DNA of 64,000 nt from Hirudinaria manillensis (GCA_034509925.1 CM067530.1:7814001-7878000), one strand, 5' to 3'. Shown: positions 47,475-60,950, counted from the first letter of the stretch. Translations and numbers: made by a program. Notes: generated by a model not told the origin, from the sequence alone.

Positions 47475-48600
47475 GTTATTATTATTACTATTATTATTAT
47501 TGTTATTATTATTATTGTTACTATAAGTTACATAAAGTTAGTAGTGCAACCATCACGAAAGCATTGAACAACTAAACACAACTGAACATCTTCTACCATC
47601 TTGGTGACGTCGGACATCAACTCATCCTAATGGAGACCTGAAAGAAAATGTTTATTTAAATTAGTTAATACAAATAATTAAATACATTAACATTTAATCT
47701 AAATACATAGGTATATATAAAGATTAATTATTTCGTTTTTATATAATAAATAAATTAATCATAAAAATAATATTTTAAGTCGACATTTAAATTTAAGCAA
47801 CAAATTCCAATTACATTTCGAAAAACGTTAACGGCCAAAAAAGAAAGAACTATAATAATCGCTAGGAATAAATTATGATAAAACCCGAGAATAAATTATG
47901 ATAATGAAGAAACAATAAAATATTTACAAAGTATGATTATTCATTCATTTTCACGTTTGACTGACGTTAAAAAATAAACGGACGTAGAGAAGTGAGACAT
48001 GGTCGTGAAAAATAATTTTAATGAATCAATATCCGCGGGCCATCCATCATGTACCCCCATTAGATGCCAACAGGAAATATTCCAGAAAGCTCCACTTTAA
48101 TTAATCTCCTCTCGAATGTTTTCGGCTCTCGGAATAAAATTTATTTAAATTTAAAAAAATGGAATTCTATTCTAAAATATTTGTAAAACATATTCAACGA
48201 TAATTTTTCTGGCTAATCTTTTCTAATTCTATTAAAAGATGCTTAATTTATTAACAGTGAAAATGATGATGATGACGACGACGATGACGATGATGCAAAA
48301 CAACTGATTTGGCAGTTTAAGACAATATAAAAATAAAATAACTTTTAATATTTTCACAATTTCTTCACTTCGTTCTAATTATAGATAATTAATAATAATT
48401 ATTATTTAATTTCGAATATATTTGAGAGAATATTTGTAAAAATGTATATACAAATATATATATAAAAATAATTTTATTATTATATTTTATATTATATTAT
48501 TTATAAATATTATAATATAAAATCTCAAATTCTCGTGATAAAAACGTGAAACTGTTCAACCTATTAAAATGAAAGCGTTTTCTTTTTCTATGAATTCTTT
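43851..48600. other. Non-coding, AT-rich
   Basis: 3' flank of FDX2 (possible AATAAA near 44892) and then no supportable gene. Contains the palindrome GATCACGTGATC (46122-46133) and low-complexity AT tracts. Confidence 0.5.
47442..47520 (+). repeat. (ATT)n microsatellite
   Basis: Interrupted ATT/GTT repeats, about 26 units. Confidence 0.85.
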
Positions 48601-48624
48601 TCATAAAGTTAATTTCAATGACGA

Positions 48625-48765
48625 ATGAAAATATTTAATAAAAAATATTTAATAATTATTAAAAAATATTTAATATTTATTAAAAAAGATTTAATATTTA
48701 TTAAAAAATATTTAATATTTATTAAAAAATATTTAATAATTGTTAAGAAATATTTAATTTTTATT
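48625..48765 (+). repeat. AT-rich minisatellite, about 21-bp unit
   Basis: Six to seven imperfect copies of ATTTAATATTTATTAAAAAAT-type units. Confidence 0.75.
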
Positions 48766-48958
48766 CCATCAATTGAAGCCCCATTTCTTCTTTCTGGACA
48801 ACAAACGTGGACGACATTTTGAAGAATACGCAACAAATGTTTTCCAAATGTTTGAATTTTTTAATTATTTTGAAATTTAATTAAATGTTTAAATTTCAAT
48901 TTGACTTTTAATTGCATTTGTAGATTAATTCCATATTGACCTATTTCTCACTTCTCAC

Positions 48959-49209
48959 TATATAATATAATATAATATAATATAATATAATATAATATAA
49001 TATAATATAATATAATATAATATAATATAATATAATATAATATAATATAATATAATATAATATAATATAATATAATATAATATAATATAATATAATATAA
49101 TATAATATAATATAATATAATATAATATAATATAATATAATATAATATAATATAATATAATATAATATAATATAATATAATATAATATAATATAATATAA
49201 TATAATATA
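48959..49209 (+). repeat. (TATAA)n microsatellite, about 50 perfect units
   Basis: Uninterrupted period-5 array over 250 bp. The open frames through it are artefacts of the repeat. Confidence 0.95.
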
Positions 49210-49960
49210 TGCAACAAATGTAATAAATATGATAGACATAAAAAATATATATTAACATAATAAACATAACAAAGACTTTTGCTTTTGAGAAAACGCTTTT
49301 GAGTGTCACCTACACTGAAGAGAAAATGAAAAAAGAATTTAAATTAAAAATTTTCCAAACATTTACCAGCAGCTTATCATTGAATGCCGTTGCATGTCAT
49401 TACGTATCATTCCGTGTCATTGCATGTCGTGGCCATATTAACGCCCGAACGAAATATATTTGTCTCACGAGATTTTTGGCAACTTTGAATTCAAGCTTAG
49501 CAGTTTCGTTGATAAAAGATTGCGATTTAAAAAAAAGAAATTGGTTTTTAACTTCTTAAACTTCTGAAATTTACTGAAAATTCCAAAGACTAGTCCAAAG
49601 ACTTGACCCCCTGACTAAAATTTTCCAGGTGCAGATTCAAAATGTTCATGCAACTTATGTTGCAACTTGTGACTCACTCATGAAAGTTGTTCGATTCTGA
49701 TATCGAAACTTGGAAATGCCATAATCGACGGAATTTCATTGAATTTATGACGATTAAATTATATTTTTAAATAATCATCGATTTACATTGATGAATATTT
49801 TTCGACAAAATAACTTGAACAAACACGTGGCAATGCATGAAATCGATTTAACAGCATTAAACGGACTTAAATATTTGGCCATCTTGGATTTCCAGGAATT
49901 TGGCGTAAAAATTTAGAAATAATTCAAACAAGTTGTTCAAAAAATATTTGCACCCAATTT

Positions 49961-50130
49961 TCCAAGCATTATTGTGGTTAATCCGATATTATTTGCCATT
50001 TCGCATTTCTTTTGGCTACTTTAACTTTTAATATTCTTATCAGTATTAAATGAAGTCCCTATGCTACAGGTATCAATAAGACACATATCAAACTAATATC
50101 GTAATTATGACGTGATAATCATTCATCATT
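49961..50130 (+). repeat. Diverged direct repeat, left copy
   Basis: Shares GTTAATCCGATAT, ACTTTAACTTTTAATATTCT, TCAGTA..TAAAT and CATCATTATGT with 51640-51830. The order and orientation are the same. Confidence 0.7.
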
Positions 50131-50172
50131 ATGTAATAATAAACTATTACATCACATACCTAACATAATAAC

Positions 50173-51113
50173 ATCATTCAGAGGTTGCCGTTACTAGTGG
50201 AGTTCCCCAGGGGAGTGTTCTTGGGCCAACATTATTTTTACTCTACATAAACGACCTTCCTGGCTTATTCAAGAACTCAGACACAATTTGTAAGCTCTTC
50301 GCTGATGACATAAAGCTTTACAATAGTTCTCCTCTCCAGCTGCAGAGATCTCTTGATACGATAGTGGAGTGGAGTGAGAGATGGCAGCTACAACTCGCTC
50401 CCGACAAATGTCAGATTCTCTCATTAATTGGCTGCAAAAGATCTTTTCATCCAAATGAATATTGTATTCACAACCACATACTGTCAAGAGTTAACTTGAT
50501 TCGAGATCTAGGAATACTCATAGATTCTTCGCTCCGACTTGACAAACACATAGATAACATCACCAGAAAGGCAGCTACAATATCCAAACTGATTCTAGCA
50601 TCATTTTCCTCACGTGACCATGACATCCTCATAAGGGCATTTTGTACCTTTGTTAGGCCAATACTCGAGTATGGCTCTCCTGTATGGAACCCACACAAAA
50701 AACTTCTCATCGATAGGCTTGAACAGATCCAAAAAAGGTTCACCAAGGCCATTCCCACACTGGCCAAATATCCTTATCTGCTGAGACTAAAGATTCTTAA
50801 ATTGCCCACCCTAGAAAAACGAAGACTACTGGCCGATCTCACCATGTGTTTTAAATTACTAAAAGGCCTTACTAATAGCAAAATCTCCACTACTCTCAAC
50901 AGATCAACATACAATAGGACCAGAGGCCACAACTACAAACTCAGGACAAACAAATTCCGTTGTAATACTTCCAAATACTTTTTCTCCAATCGAATTGTCA
51001 AATCCTGGAACACCCTGCCAGCCCATGTCGTTAACTCCTCTACCACGTCCCGCTTCAATGCTGAGATCCACAAATTGAACCTTAACCAATACCTTAAATA
51101 TCATGAACCCTAA
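50173..51113 (+). pseudogene. 5'-truncated non-LTR retrotransposon (Jockey/CR1-like) reverse transcriptase
   Basis: One open frame from the truncation to the stop at 51111-51113, about 310 residues. It starts at TSGVPQGSVLGP, then YINDLP, FADDIKLY (catalytic palm motif, ADD), the thumb (LAPDKCQIL, DLGILID) and a C-terminal RPILEYGSPVWNP...LEQIQKRF region. The endonuclease and the first RT motifs are missing, so it cannot be autonomous. Loss of the 5' part is usual for target-primed insertions. Clade is from motif recognition only. Confidence 0.85.
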
Positions 51114-51296
51114 GAGCTTACATCTGTACAAGAGTTTTTTTTTTTGTTTTTGTTTTTGTTTTTTTTTGTTTTTTTAAGTCCGAATGGCGATTGTTTATGT
51201 TCTATTTGCGCTTCAGTTGTTTTTTTTTTCCGAACGTGTCAGAGGCCTCGGCCCTTCGTTCGTCTCGAATAAATAAATAAAAATAAATAAAAAAAT
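51114..51296 (+). mobile_element. 3' UTR and tail of the non-LTR element
   Basis: T-rich tracts, then a GC-richer segment (TCAGAGGCCTCGGCCC), and a terminal AATAAATAAA simple-repeat tail. This suits the 3' end of such an element. Confidence 0.6.
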
Positions 51297-51639
51297 TACA
51301 AAATACGAGACTATATGATCATTCAAGCTGCCATCATATTCCAATCACATGGTATTACATTTTTATGAGTTGCTATTCAAATTTCAATTACATTTGCATG
51401 AGGTGGTATTTCGGAGATGATGAAGAATATGACGAACCAATCCTCGATTGAGTTTTCGAATGAAACGTTCTTATTGGAGGATAAACTCATCATCAAGAGA
51501 TTTTGAGGGATTCCCCATTTCCTGTCCTCTTTAAATATTTTTTTTTCAAATTATTTTTATTAACTTTTTTTTAAAAAGTAGATCCCTTCTTGTGATTTGG
51601 TAGTTGGAGAATGAATCATTCAAATTCGACGTATTGTTC
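51297..51639. other. No recognisable gene
   Basis: AT-rich sequence between the retroelement tail and the right direct repeat. Confidence 0.5.
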
Positions 51640-51830
51640 TATGCATTAATATGGTTAATCCGATATATTTTTTTGTGGCATTTTGTAATCTTACCGATAC
51701 TTTAACTTTTAATATTCTCATCAGTAATAAATACCGTCCCTAAGGTAACATTGTAAAAGTACAAGGATACACATATTATAACTAATAACGTCATATTTTG
51801 TACAAGACAATCACTCATCATTATGTTGAT
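51640..51830 (+). repeat. Diverged direct repeat, right copy
   Basis: Partner of 49961-50130; the two flank the reverse transcriptase relic. Confidence 0.7.
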
Positions 51831-52165
51831 TACAAACAAACATACCATCAGAACAAGCATCACATTCTACATTCACGAGCACAAACATTTGCTCCAGTTT
51901 TGAAGGAAAATGACATTTTCAACTCGAACGACCTACAATTGAAAACATCGGCGTTGATTTTCAATTATTCCACGGTCATCACGTGATCTGGGACCGGATA
52001 TGACGTCAGGGAGTTGGACAAAATTGATTGTTTGAAAGGTCCACTCCTAATTAAGCCGACACGCAACAAAGCTGAACCCTCGAAGCGATCCTACGACGGC
52101 GATAGAAAGATGGAAGAAGAAGCGAAAGAAAGAAAGAAACAAAGTTCGGAAGGAACAAGTCGCAG

Positions 52166-52405
52166 TTGAAGAAAATAAGGATGAATCCAGAAAGTCCAGA
52201 GTCGATGATGGACCGACGAGAAATGTTGGAGTTGATCAGTCAAAGAGGAAGAGACGAGTGCTCTTCCATCGATTACGATGTTTCGCCGAGATTAAGTGGC
52301 CGTTGCCATGGAAACGGAAGTGCCCGGGGATTGATGGAAGGTGCCGAGGTTAGGAGTCCGTTTAATGGCCGGTCGTCGGGTTTTGCACCTACCAGTCGTT
52401 CGTGA
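52166..52405 (+). CDS. Possible first coding exon of an unrecognised gene (tentative)
   Basis: An ORF of 79 codons in a patch of clearly higher GC. It begins MKKIRMNPESPESMMDRREM and is rich in charged residues and Ser. A palindromic CRE (TGACGTCA, 52001-52008) and an E-box (CACGTG, 51980-51985) lie 160-190 bp upstream. A donor candidate (GAG|GTTAGG) is near 52350. I recognise no family and no following exon, so this may be non-coding. Confidence 0.2.
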   Translation: MKKIRMNPESPESMMDRREMLELISQRGRDECSSIDYDVSPRLSGRCHGNGSARGLMEGAEVRSPFNGRSSGFAPTSRS

Positions 52406-52451
52406 TGATTTCTGCTTCTCGCGACACGCATCGTTGCATTTCGACGACCTA

Positions 52452-52457
52452 GTTGTT

Positions 52458-52503
<46 letters not shown>

Positions 52504-52536
52504 TTGATGCTGTTGGTGGTGGTGGTGGTGGTGATG
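52452..52536 (+). repeat. (GTT)n and (GGT)n microsatellites
   Basis: About 17 TTG units followed shortly by GGT repeats. Confidence 0.85.
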
Positions 52537-52797
52537 ATATTGACGGTGAAGGTACGAGTTTTAAAAGTTTGTATCATGATTTTGTTGATTACTTTTTAAG
52601 AATATGATTAAAATGATTTAATTAATTAATTAATTTTTATTTCCTGACCAAGTAATTTCTTTATATGGACGTCATCAACCAAAACCGCCGTTTTATTTTT
52701 AAATCCGTAAAGTGCTGTTATATTTTAATAAATATTTATAATAAATGCTGTCAGAAGTAATTAAAAGTGGAAGGAAACTATTGCTTGGTGAGCGCAA

Positions 52798-52869
52798 GAA
52801 GAGGAGGAGGAGGAGGAAGAGGAGGAGGAGGAGGAGGAAGAGGAGGAAGAGGAGGAAGAGGAGGAAGAG
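52798..52869 (+). repeat. (GAG)n/(GAA)n purine-rich microsatellite
   Basis: AGG/AGA triplets over about 70 bp on the plus strand; a polypurine tract. Confidence 0.9.
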
Positions 52870-53024
52870 TACGACGATGGCTGCTGAAATGATTTTTGCT
52901 CGACTGAACATAATGTTGCAAAAGGAGGGAAACAATTTTGAAGAAAAATTCCTTTGTTGACCGAGAATGTTTGACCGTGACAGGTGATAACGATGAAATG
53001 ATAACATGTTAAGAGATATTAAAT

Positions 53025-53080
53025 TGTTGTTATTATTATTATTATTATTGTTGTTATTATTATTATTATTATTGTTGTTG

Positions 53081-53145
<65 letters not shown>
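53025..53145 (+). repeat. (ATT)n microsatellite
   Basis: About 40 ATT/GTT units. Confidence 0.92.
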
Positions 53146-54241
53146 GCCTGTAAAAATTGTAACAAATTGTAAGCGATTTGAAACTTCGTTTCATCCAAAA
53201 TTTGGTCTTTGTTTGATGGCGGGCCACAAAGTGCTCCTTTGAATTTTTCATAAATTCCAATGGAGTCATTTACTTCGAGAGACATTATTTTTATTATTAT
53301 TATTATTATGTTATTATGCTATTATTTTATTAATATTTTATTATTTTTTTCGGATCCTCGCCAGAAGTGAAAAAGCAAAATGTCTGCTTGGACGACCTGG
53401 AGGCGCCTCTGGGAATTGATGAATGTTGACTCCATTCCACGTCCATTCATCCGAGCATCGGTTCGCACACCGACCAACAAGAGCCATGAATTTCCCCTGC
53501 AATTCCAAGACCGCAACTGCTACCGTTTTGCCCCACGCAGCTTGCAAGTCTAACTGCTGGAGGTCGTGACACCCGAGTTGAGGATTTTCCTGTTCCATCA
53601 ACAAAACACCTGTCGACGAGGAACATTCGCTTTCGATGTGTTACGGTTTCCCCCCCGTTTTCGCTCGACGAGGTGTCGCGGGGTTAGGAGCTGTGCCCCT
53701 TCCCCCCTGTCGTCACGTGATGGATGGAGGTGTTTGGCCGTGCAAAGGCGCCTAAGTTGGTGATGATGTCATCGTCTGAATGCTATCATGTCCGAGATGC
53801 ACTGCCATCCATCAATTTAATGATCGCAACCGCTTCCTTTTTGAGAGTAATTTCTGATCCAAAAAACAAAGTATCGAATTCCGATATTATTTCTAGCATT
53901 GTTTTAAATTTATTTTTTTCGTATTTAAAAACAAAATCCACTTTATTTGTTACGTTTTCAAATTTAATCATTTCATTTTGCTAAAGAGATGAAGAATGAA
54001 ATTCTATCCAAGAAATAAAGTTTCTCTGTTACTCTGCTTGGATATAAACCTTGGTGAGATTATGATTATTATTATGATTATTATAATAGTAATATTATAT
54101 AATAACAATAGTTATTATTATTATTACTATTGTTTTTATTATTGTTTGACTTTTGAGATGCCACTTCTATTGGGACCAGCCATCATTCATTTTGATTGAA
54201 ATATTTATTCTGGAATGTTGCTCATCCATTATGGAACTCGT

Positions 54242-54254
54242 AAATAATAATAAC

Positions 54255-54330
<76 letters not shown>
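54242..54330 (+). repeat. (AAT)n microsatellite
   Basis: About 29 AAT units. Confidence 0.92.
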
Positions 54331-54333
<3 letters not shown>

Positions 54334-54879
54334 CAAATATTATTATAATAACATTAATTATGATGTCCTCAGATGTTCAGCGTTTTCAAATAAATATGTG
54401 AATAAATCAATTTATTTATTTATTAAAAATCTCACAAATAAATTTCAATGTCATTAATTTTCAATGTTGAGTTGAAAACAATTCTCGGAGATGAGGTGTT
54501 GGAAAAATAATTATTTGAAAATTCATCCAGTTTCATTGGTTACGTCATCAAACTGGGGATCCAATCATATCATTTCTTTAAGTCAAACTATTTATGTAGC
54601 GCAACTTCAAGAACTCTAGTTGTAGTTGTTGTTAATTCTTTAAGTACAAATGTACAACGACAATTCAATCGGTGCCGACTCCAGAACAACAAAAGTGTCA
54701 ACATTTTCAACCTTCTGACTAGAATAACCATCGATCATGTGATTTTAATCCCGCCTTTTTTATTGAATTTTCATTAAATTCTAAAATAGTCCTAAAATAG
54801 ATTTTTCCATAATTCGAAATACTTTTGAAATGAAATAAAAACATCATTTCAAGGTCATTTCAGGAACGGCTTGAACACC

Positions 54880-54930
54880 AATGCCACTGGTAACCATTAG
54901 TAACCATTGGTAACCATTGGTAACCATCGG
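54880..54930 (+). repeat. Short 10-bp tandem repeat
   Basis: Four to five copies of TAACCATTGG with small changes. Confidence 0.8.
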
Positions 54931-57537
54931 AAATGCACCTCACAACATCTCCTCCATTACAATTTTTAAAACTTTTAAATGTCTTGAAAGTATTTAAAAG
55001 CAAAATAATTGCTTTTGGTTAATTAATGTTATTATTCGTTTATTAATTAATTAATTAATTAATTAATTAATTATTTATTTATTTATTTCAACGATGATCT
55101 GTTCATAAAAGTCTCCTATCGGTTTCTTAGAAATCGAATTTGCATTGAAAGCTTCAATTAAATTAATGAACAATTTTTTAACAATTATTTAAATAATTTT
55201 ATAAATATCTGAATAACGTTTTTCTTTAGAAATGGATTCTAAGGATGCATCAATGAATTTAATAATGTTTTTAAAAATAAAATTATAAAATTTATAAAAA
55301 TTAAAATAAATTAAAAATGAATTTAAAGAATAATATAATTATCATCGATTTACTAAATTAATTAAAAATTAATTAAAATTAATTGCTAATTCCTTAATTT
55401 AATTTCAAGTGAACACATCCAACAAACATCATCACGTAAACAAATGTTTTTATAAGATATTATTAATATTGAGTCTATCGATTTTAAACATTTTTTTGGT
55501 AAATAACGAAAAATATTTTCATAAATTGAGCACGAATGATGGACATGGCGAGGTTTACTTAATGAACGTTAAATTTAAAATTTAAAATATCCAAATTTAT
55601 AATATATATATTTATTTTTTAAATATTTTAGAATATTTAATTTAAATATTTCTCAAGCGAACTGGAACCTGTTTCACTGAAATCATTGCAAGTCACACCA
55701 ACACCTCGTTAGGCCATGGGGCAGTCTTTTCTTTATTGCTCAATAAGTTCTGATCGTTCTAATTATTTTTAACTTTATTTAAATATTTGAAATTATTTAA
55801 AATCTCATTAAAAATAAAAATATGATTTAAAATAATTTAAAGGTAGTCGATAAAAAACAGGAACAGAATATTCATTTATTTGTTTGTTTATTTATCTATT
55901 TATATTTTATTTATACCTAATTAATTAATTATTCATTAATTACACTAATTTTTAAAGTGTTTGCCTCCCTGTTAAGGGGAATACTTAAGACTGAAACATC
56001 TTTCACTTTCAATGAATTTGCATCGAACTTCAATTCAAATCCCATTCAAAAGTTAACCAATGGTTGTTACACCTACTAATATTTCAACTAATATAACAAT
56101 AATAATGTAATAATAATGATAATAATTACTGTTATTATTGTTATTATTATTATGATAATAATAATTATTATTATTGCTATTATTATCATAGTATTGATTA
56201 TTATTGTTATTATTATTAATGACAAATTATTACTACTAATAAAAAGTTAATAGTATGATTTCATTTTAATCTGTATTTCCTCATCTCGTCGGATTAACAA
56301 TTTTGAGGCGAAAAGCTTAGATTAGATTTTGGCATTTCACATTAAACCCTGCTTTTTTGAAAAATATATCGGAAAATCGCGAATAGATTTTTTATTTTTA
56401 AATCCTAAAATAAAGGAATCAAATTTCAGATGACAATCAAAAGTTTTTAATTTTTAATCAATTTATTTATGTTTTAATTCAAATTATTTTATGGCATTTT
56501 ATGGTCATGAAATTAATGTCTTCCCTTGAAATATGGAATCCTTTGAAGTATTATTATACTTGCTTCTTAAAACATGGCTTGAAAAATTAATATTTTTATT
56601 ATTTTTATCGTTTTTATTGTTTTTATTGTTTTTATCAGTTGCGTTCACAATTTACGAGCAATTGATCAATAATTGCATTTAAAGTAGAATTTCATGCAAA
56701 AATATTTGAGATCTTCAAAAGGGTTTTCATCTTCTTTGAACTTCACAACATTTTCAAGATACGTTTTATAATTAATTATTATATTATATATATTTTATAT
56801 TTAATTAATTTAGGAAATTACTCTTCAGTTAATTAATTATTTTAATATATATTCAATTAGTTTTATGGTTAATTTAATGATTTGTTTCCTAAATAGTTTT
56901 TATTTTACTAGAATTGATTTTAAATTGTTTAATTTTATAATATTCGTAATGGAAGTCCTGAAAAATAAAGTTCCTTTTTCATATCCACTTAAAATGAATA
57001 AAATTAAATCATGAATTAAAAAGAAGTTAAAACTATTTTCTGTCATTTTATTTTTTATTTTATTCGGAAAACATGCCTCATTAATTCCCTTCTCTCTCAC
57101 TTCATATCACAATTTCTGGACCTCCTTCGTTTAATATAATAATATAATTATAATTATATCATATATTATTATAATTAATTATTATTTATATTTCATATTT
57201 AATTTATGAAATTTCTATTCAGTTAATTAATTATTTTAATTTATATTCAATTGGTTTTATAGTTAATTTAATGATTTTTTCATACATAGTTTTTATTTAT
57301 ATTATAATATATTTATATATATATTTATTTTATAATATAATTCTGGTAATTCAATTTGTTTTAAAAATCTAATTTTCCAAATTATTATATTAAAACCGAT
57401 TAAAAATTATTTCGAATTTATTCCAAACGACTTTGAAGCCAAGTATTAATTATTTTTCAACTCAACAAGCGTTGGATCATCAAAAGGATGGTCAAGAAGT
57501 GGTGAAGAAATGATGAAGGAATGAACTTGGAAGGGGT

Positions 57538-57660
57538 GATAAGGGTGATTGTGATTGAATGTGATAGTGCTTGAAGATGATAGTGATTGAAGGTGGTTGT
57601 GATTGAAGGTGGCTGTGATTGAAGGTGGTTGTGATTGAAGGTCGTTGTGATTGAATAGGT
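57538..57660 (+). repeat. 18-bp minisatellite
   Basis: About six imperfect copies of GTGATTGAAGGTGGTTGT. Confidence 0.82.
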
Positions 57661-58410
57661 GGTTGATTGATTAACAAATCAAGTTAGAGAATTTGTAATT
57701 AATTTGTAATTTAAAATTCAGGAAGCATTCAAACGTAGTTATTTAAAATAATTAAATAAATAAACAATTAAACTAATAATAAAAAGTTATGTTTAAATAA
57801 TCCATTATTATTTAATATAATAATAATAATAATATCATTTAATATAATTATTTAAATTAGCTTCATTAATCTGGGTTATTACAAAATATTCATGAAAATA
57901 TTAATAAAAATATCAACTATTATGTTTATTATCCTGCAAACGTAACAGCCCACAATTATGATTTTTAAATATTTGATGAAAAATCCGTAAAAATCATTAA
58001 AATAATTATTTTTAAAAATAAAAGCCATTTCAGATGAAATATTTAATGGGACAGGAAACTACACTTTGTGTCGTTTATTTTGTGGCGGGAGTTGAAAAGC
58101 AAAGAATCGTCTGCCTGTTTTGAGTCAATGATTGAGCGATAAATACGCATTTCCTGTTTTCGTCCATGCATTTCAGGTCCTAAAAGTGTTCCGCCATCTT
58201 TCTTTTATTATTTTTTCTTTTTTTTTTTTTAAATAATTTTGCAAATCTTTTGACACGTGACCTCTTCAGTGGCATTAAAAGCATCGCATGGAAAAAATAA
58301 ATCGTCTTCGTAAAAGCGTTGCATCGGAGGCAGAACAAGTTGGCAAAATAATAATTAATAATTATTCAAAATAATAATTAATAATAATTATTTTCGAGGG
58401 AAATGTTAGC

Positions 58411-58550
58411 GTTTCATTCGTTCATCCGTTCGTTCATTCGTTCGTTCGTTCACCGGAAGTTTAAAAGTTCTAGCAGCAACAATAGCAGTAGCTGATGATG
58501 GTGACGATGATGATGATGATGGAGAAGAGGAGGAGGAGGAAGAGGAGGAA
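58411..58550 (+). repeat. (TTCG)n followed by GAT/GAG triplet repeats
   Basis: Interrupted TTCG tetramers to 58451, then GATGAT and GAGGAG triplets from about 58496. Confidence 0.75.
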
Positions 58551-59176
58551 ATGAGAAATTAGCTTTCAATTTGTCGGTAAACGATGTCCGTGATGAACCG
58601 ATATTAAAAATTCACGACTAAAAAACTGCTCTGAGCAGTTTTCCATGGAAAGAACGTGGCTCCCTTCAAACAAACGACGATGTCTTCAATGGAGGACAAA
58701 CACATTCACAGCCACTCTCTGACCTCGTCGTGGCTTTGAGGTGAGGGTCCCGTCTTTTGTAAAGAGATGCCGAGAATTGTCGTTGCAGGAACATCATAGG
58801 AGTCGTTCGGTGTTCGAAGAGATTGGCGGGGAGGCAAATGTGAAAGATTTCGGCGCAAATTGGATTCCTGGAGACCCTTTTTAAGGAGAAAATGAGCTTA
58901 AAATCTTTAAAATGAATTCGAAATTCAAACTCATTCCTTTTATATTTGAAAAATCTGGGAATAATTTTAGCCAAGGTTTTGGCGAGAGAAAATTTCTTTT
59001 GCTTCAGCTTCATCGTAATCATCATCATCATCATTTCTATAGCATGACCTTCATCGTCGTTGTCATCACTTCCACTTTGGACAGGATTTAAAGCAAGAGT
59101 TGAAACTGAGACAAATTTAACTTTGCGGAGTGTTGAATCTGCCAAGTTACGTTAGCTTCAAGAAGACTGCAATGGT

Positions 59177-59368
59177 TGTTGCATGGTTACAATGCATGTT
59201 ACAGTGGTTGATGCATGGTTACAATGCATGTTACACTGAATGATGCATGGTTACAATGCATGTTACAGTGATTGATGCATGGTTACAATGCATGTTACAC
59301 TGAATGATGCATGGTTACAATGCATGTTAAAAGTGATTGATGCATTATTACAATGCATGTTACAACCG
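59177..59368 (+). repeat. Minisatellite of about 33 bp with internal palindromes
   Basis: About six copies of a unit GATGCATGGTTACAATGCAT plus a spacer that alternates ACAGTG.TT and ACACTGAAT. The TGCAT and ATGCA arms can pair within each unit. Confidence 0.85.
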
Positions 59369-59543
59369 ATTAATGCGTCATAAAAAAAAAAGAGTTTTAA
59401 TACATTAATGGAGTTCCAGGGTCATTCATTTGAGACATTGCAACAAAAGAAGTCGAAGACGCGTACGAGATGAGATCAAACAGGTGACATCGGATAACAT
59501 GATTGCATCCAGCCATACTCACTTGGCATTTTCTATTAATCAT

Positions 59544-59612
59544 TTAACTGATCATCATCATCGCCATCATCATCATCATCGTCGTCGTCGTCATCATCAT
59601 TATCATCATCAT
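59544..59612 (+). repeat. (ATC)n/(GTC)n microsatellite
   Basis: ATC and GTC triplets alternate in blocks. Confidence 0.85.
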
Positions 59613-59914
59613 ATTTAATAATGTCTCGACAAGGTGGGGACGTGTTAATCCGCAGGTTATGAATAAATAATTGCTGGCTGACTAAATATTTACAAATAAA
59701 TATTATTATTTAAAATTATTATTAAAAATTATTATTATTATTATTTATTAATATTATTATCACAATTATTTGAATTTTATTAACGTCTGTCGTTACGAAA
59801 GATATCGTCATACCAGTCATTACAAACACTTAATCTGTTTTCTAAATACACGTGTCACTGAAAACATAGGAGCTTATACAAAACAAACACTTAAAAATAC
59901 ACTTGTATATATAT

Positions 59915-60000
59915 TTGTATAATTGTTTTGTATAATTGTTTTTTATAATTGTTTTGTATATTTGTTTTGTATATTTGTTTTGTATATTTGTTTTGTATGC
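59915..60000 (+). repeat. T-rich minisatellite, about 13-bp unit
   Basis: Six or so copies of TTGTTTTGTATAT with small changes. Confidence 0.75.
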
Positions 60001-60950
60001 TTGGCAAAGAACAACAAATGGATGCGAAAGGTTTGCAATTATTTCTGAGATAAAATCAACTTTCAGTCACCAAGAAATTGCAGTCTTTTGATTGAGTCTC
60101 CATTGCCAGAGATTAGAAAAATAATTGAACAAATAAATCAATATTCCTTTATTTATATAAAAAAATATTTAATGATTTTAATTAAATTAATTTATTAAAT
60201 AATAGATCGATATTAAATTAATTAATTATATATAATTTTAAATTGATTAAATTTAATTAATTTGATAATTACTTTTTAATAATTAATTTTAACAAATAAT
60301 TTAATTAATTTGATAATTAATTTTAACAAATAATTTAATTAATTTAATAATTAACTGGTCACAAAAAATAAATGCACGTATAAATTGTAATAATAATCCG
60401 ACATGACGTAGATTTGAAATAAAATTTAAAGCCGTTTATCTGTTAATAATTAAGCCGACATAAAACATGATTTTAAAATTTTTAAAAATAAATTAATTAA
60501 ACGAGGATAAAATCTGAAATAATTTATTACTATTAATACAATTTATTGTTATAGAAATTATTGTTATTAATTATATTATTAATTTAATTTAGAAATAAAA
60601 TCATAATATTAATATTAAAATGTTAATGTAAATAATTATTGTTGACAAAGGATATTGTTGTCATTATTAGTTATTTAATGTAATATATATGTATAACTAT
60701 TTACATATTATAATTATTATAATTATTATAATATATTATAATTGTTATAATATATTATAATAATTATATTATTATAATATATTATAATTGTTATAATATA
60801 TTATAATTATTATTTAATTATAAATTATTCAATTAATAATTTATAATATTAATATAAAAAATTATTGTTTACATTTTTAATGTTATTGATGCCCATTATA
60901 ATAAGTACTAAGAAAAGCCAATAATCTGATTTAATGCCAATAAATCACAC

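Noticed and set aside
48941..49309. Long ORFs of repeated IILYY on the minus strand
   Set aside because: Pure translation of the (TATAA)n microsatellite; no coding signal.
52745..52960. Arg/Lys-rich ORF
   Set aside because: Translation of the GAG/GAA triplet repeat.
53006..53285. Poly-Leu and poly-Ile ORFs
   Set aside because: Translations of the ATT microsatellite in different frames.
58666..59145. 159-codon minus-strand ORF
   Set aside because: No recognisable motif; a run of Met from an ATC/GAT repeat lies inside it, and base use looks non-coding.
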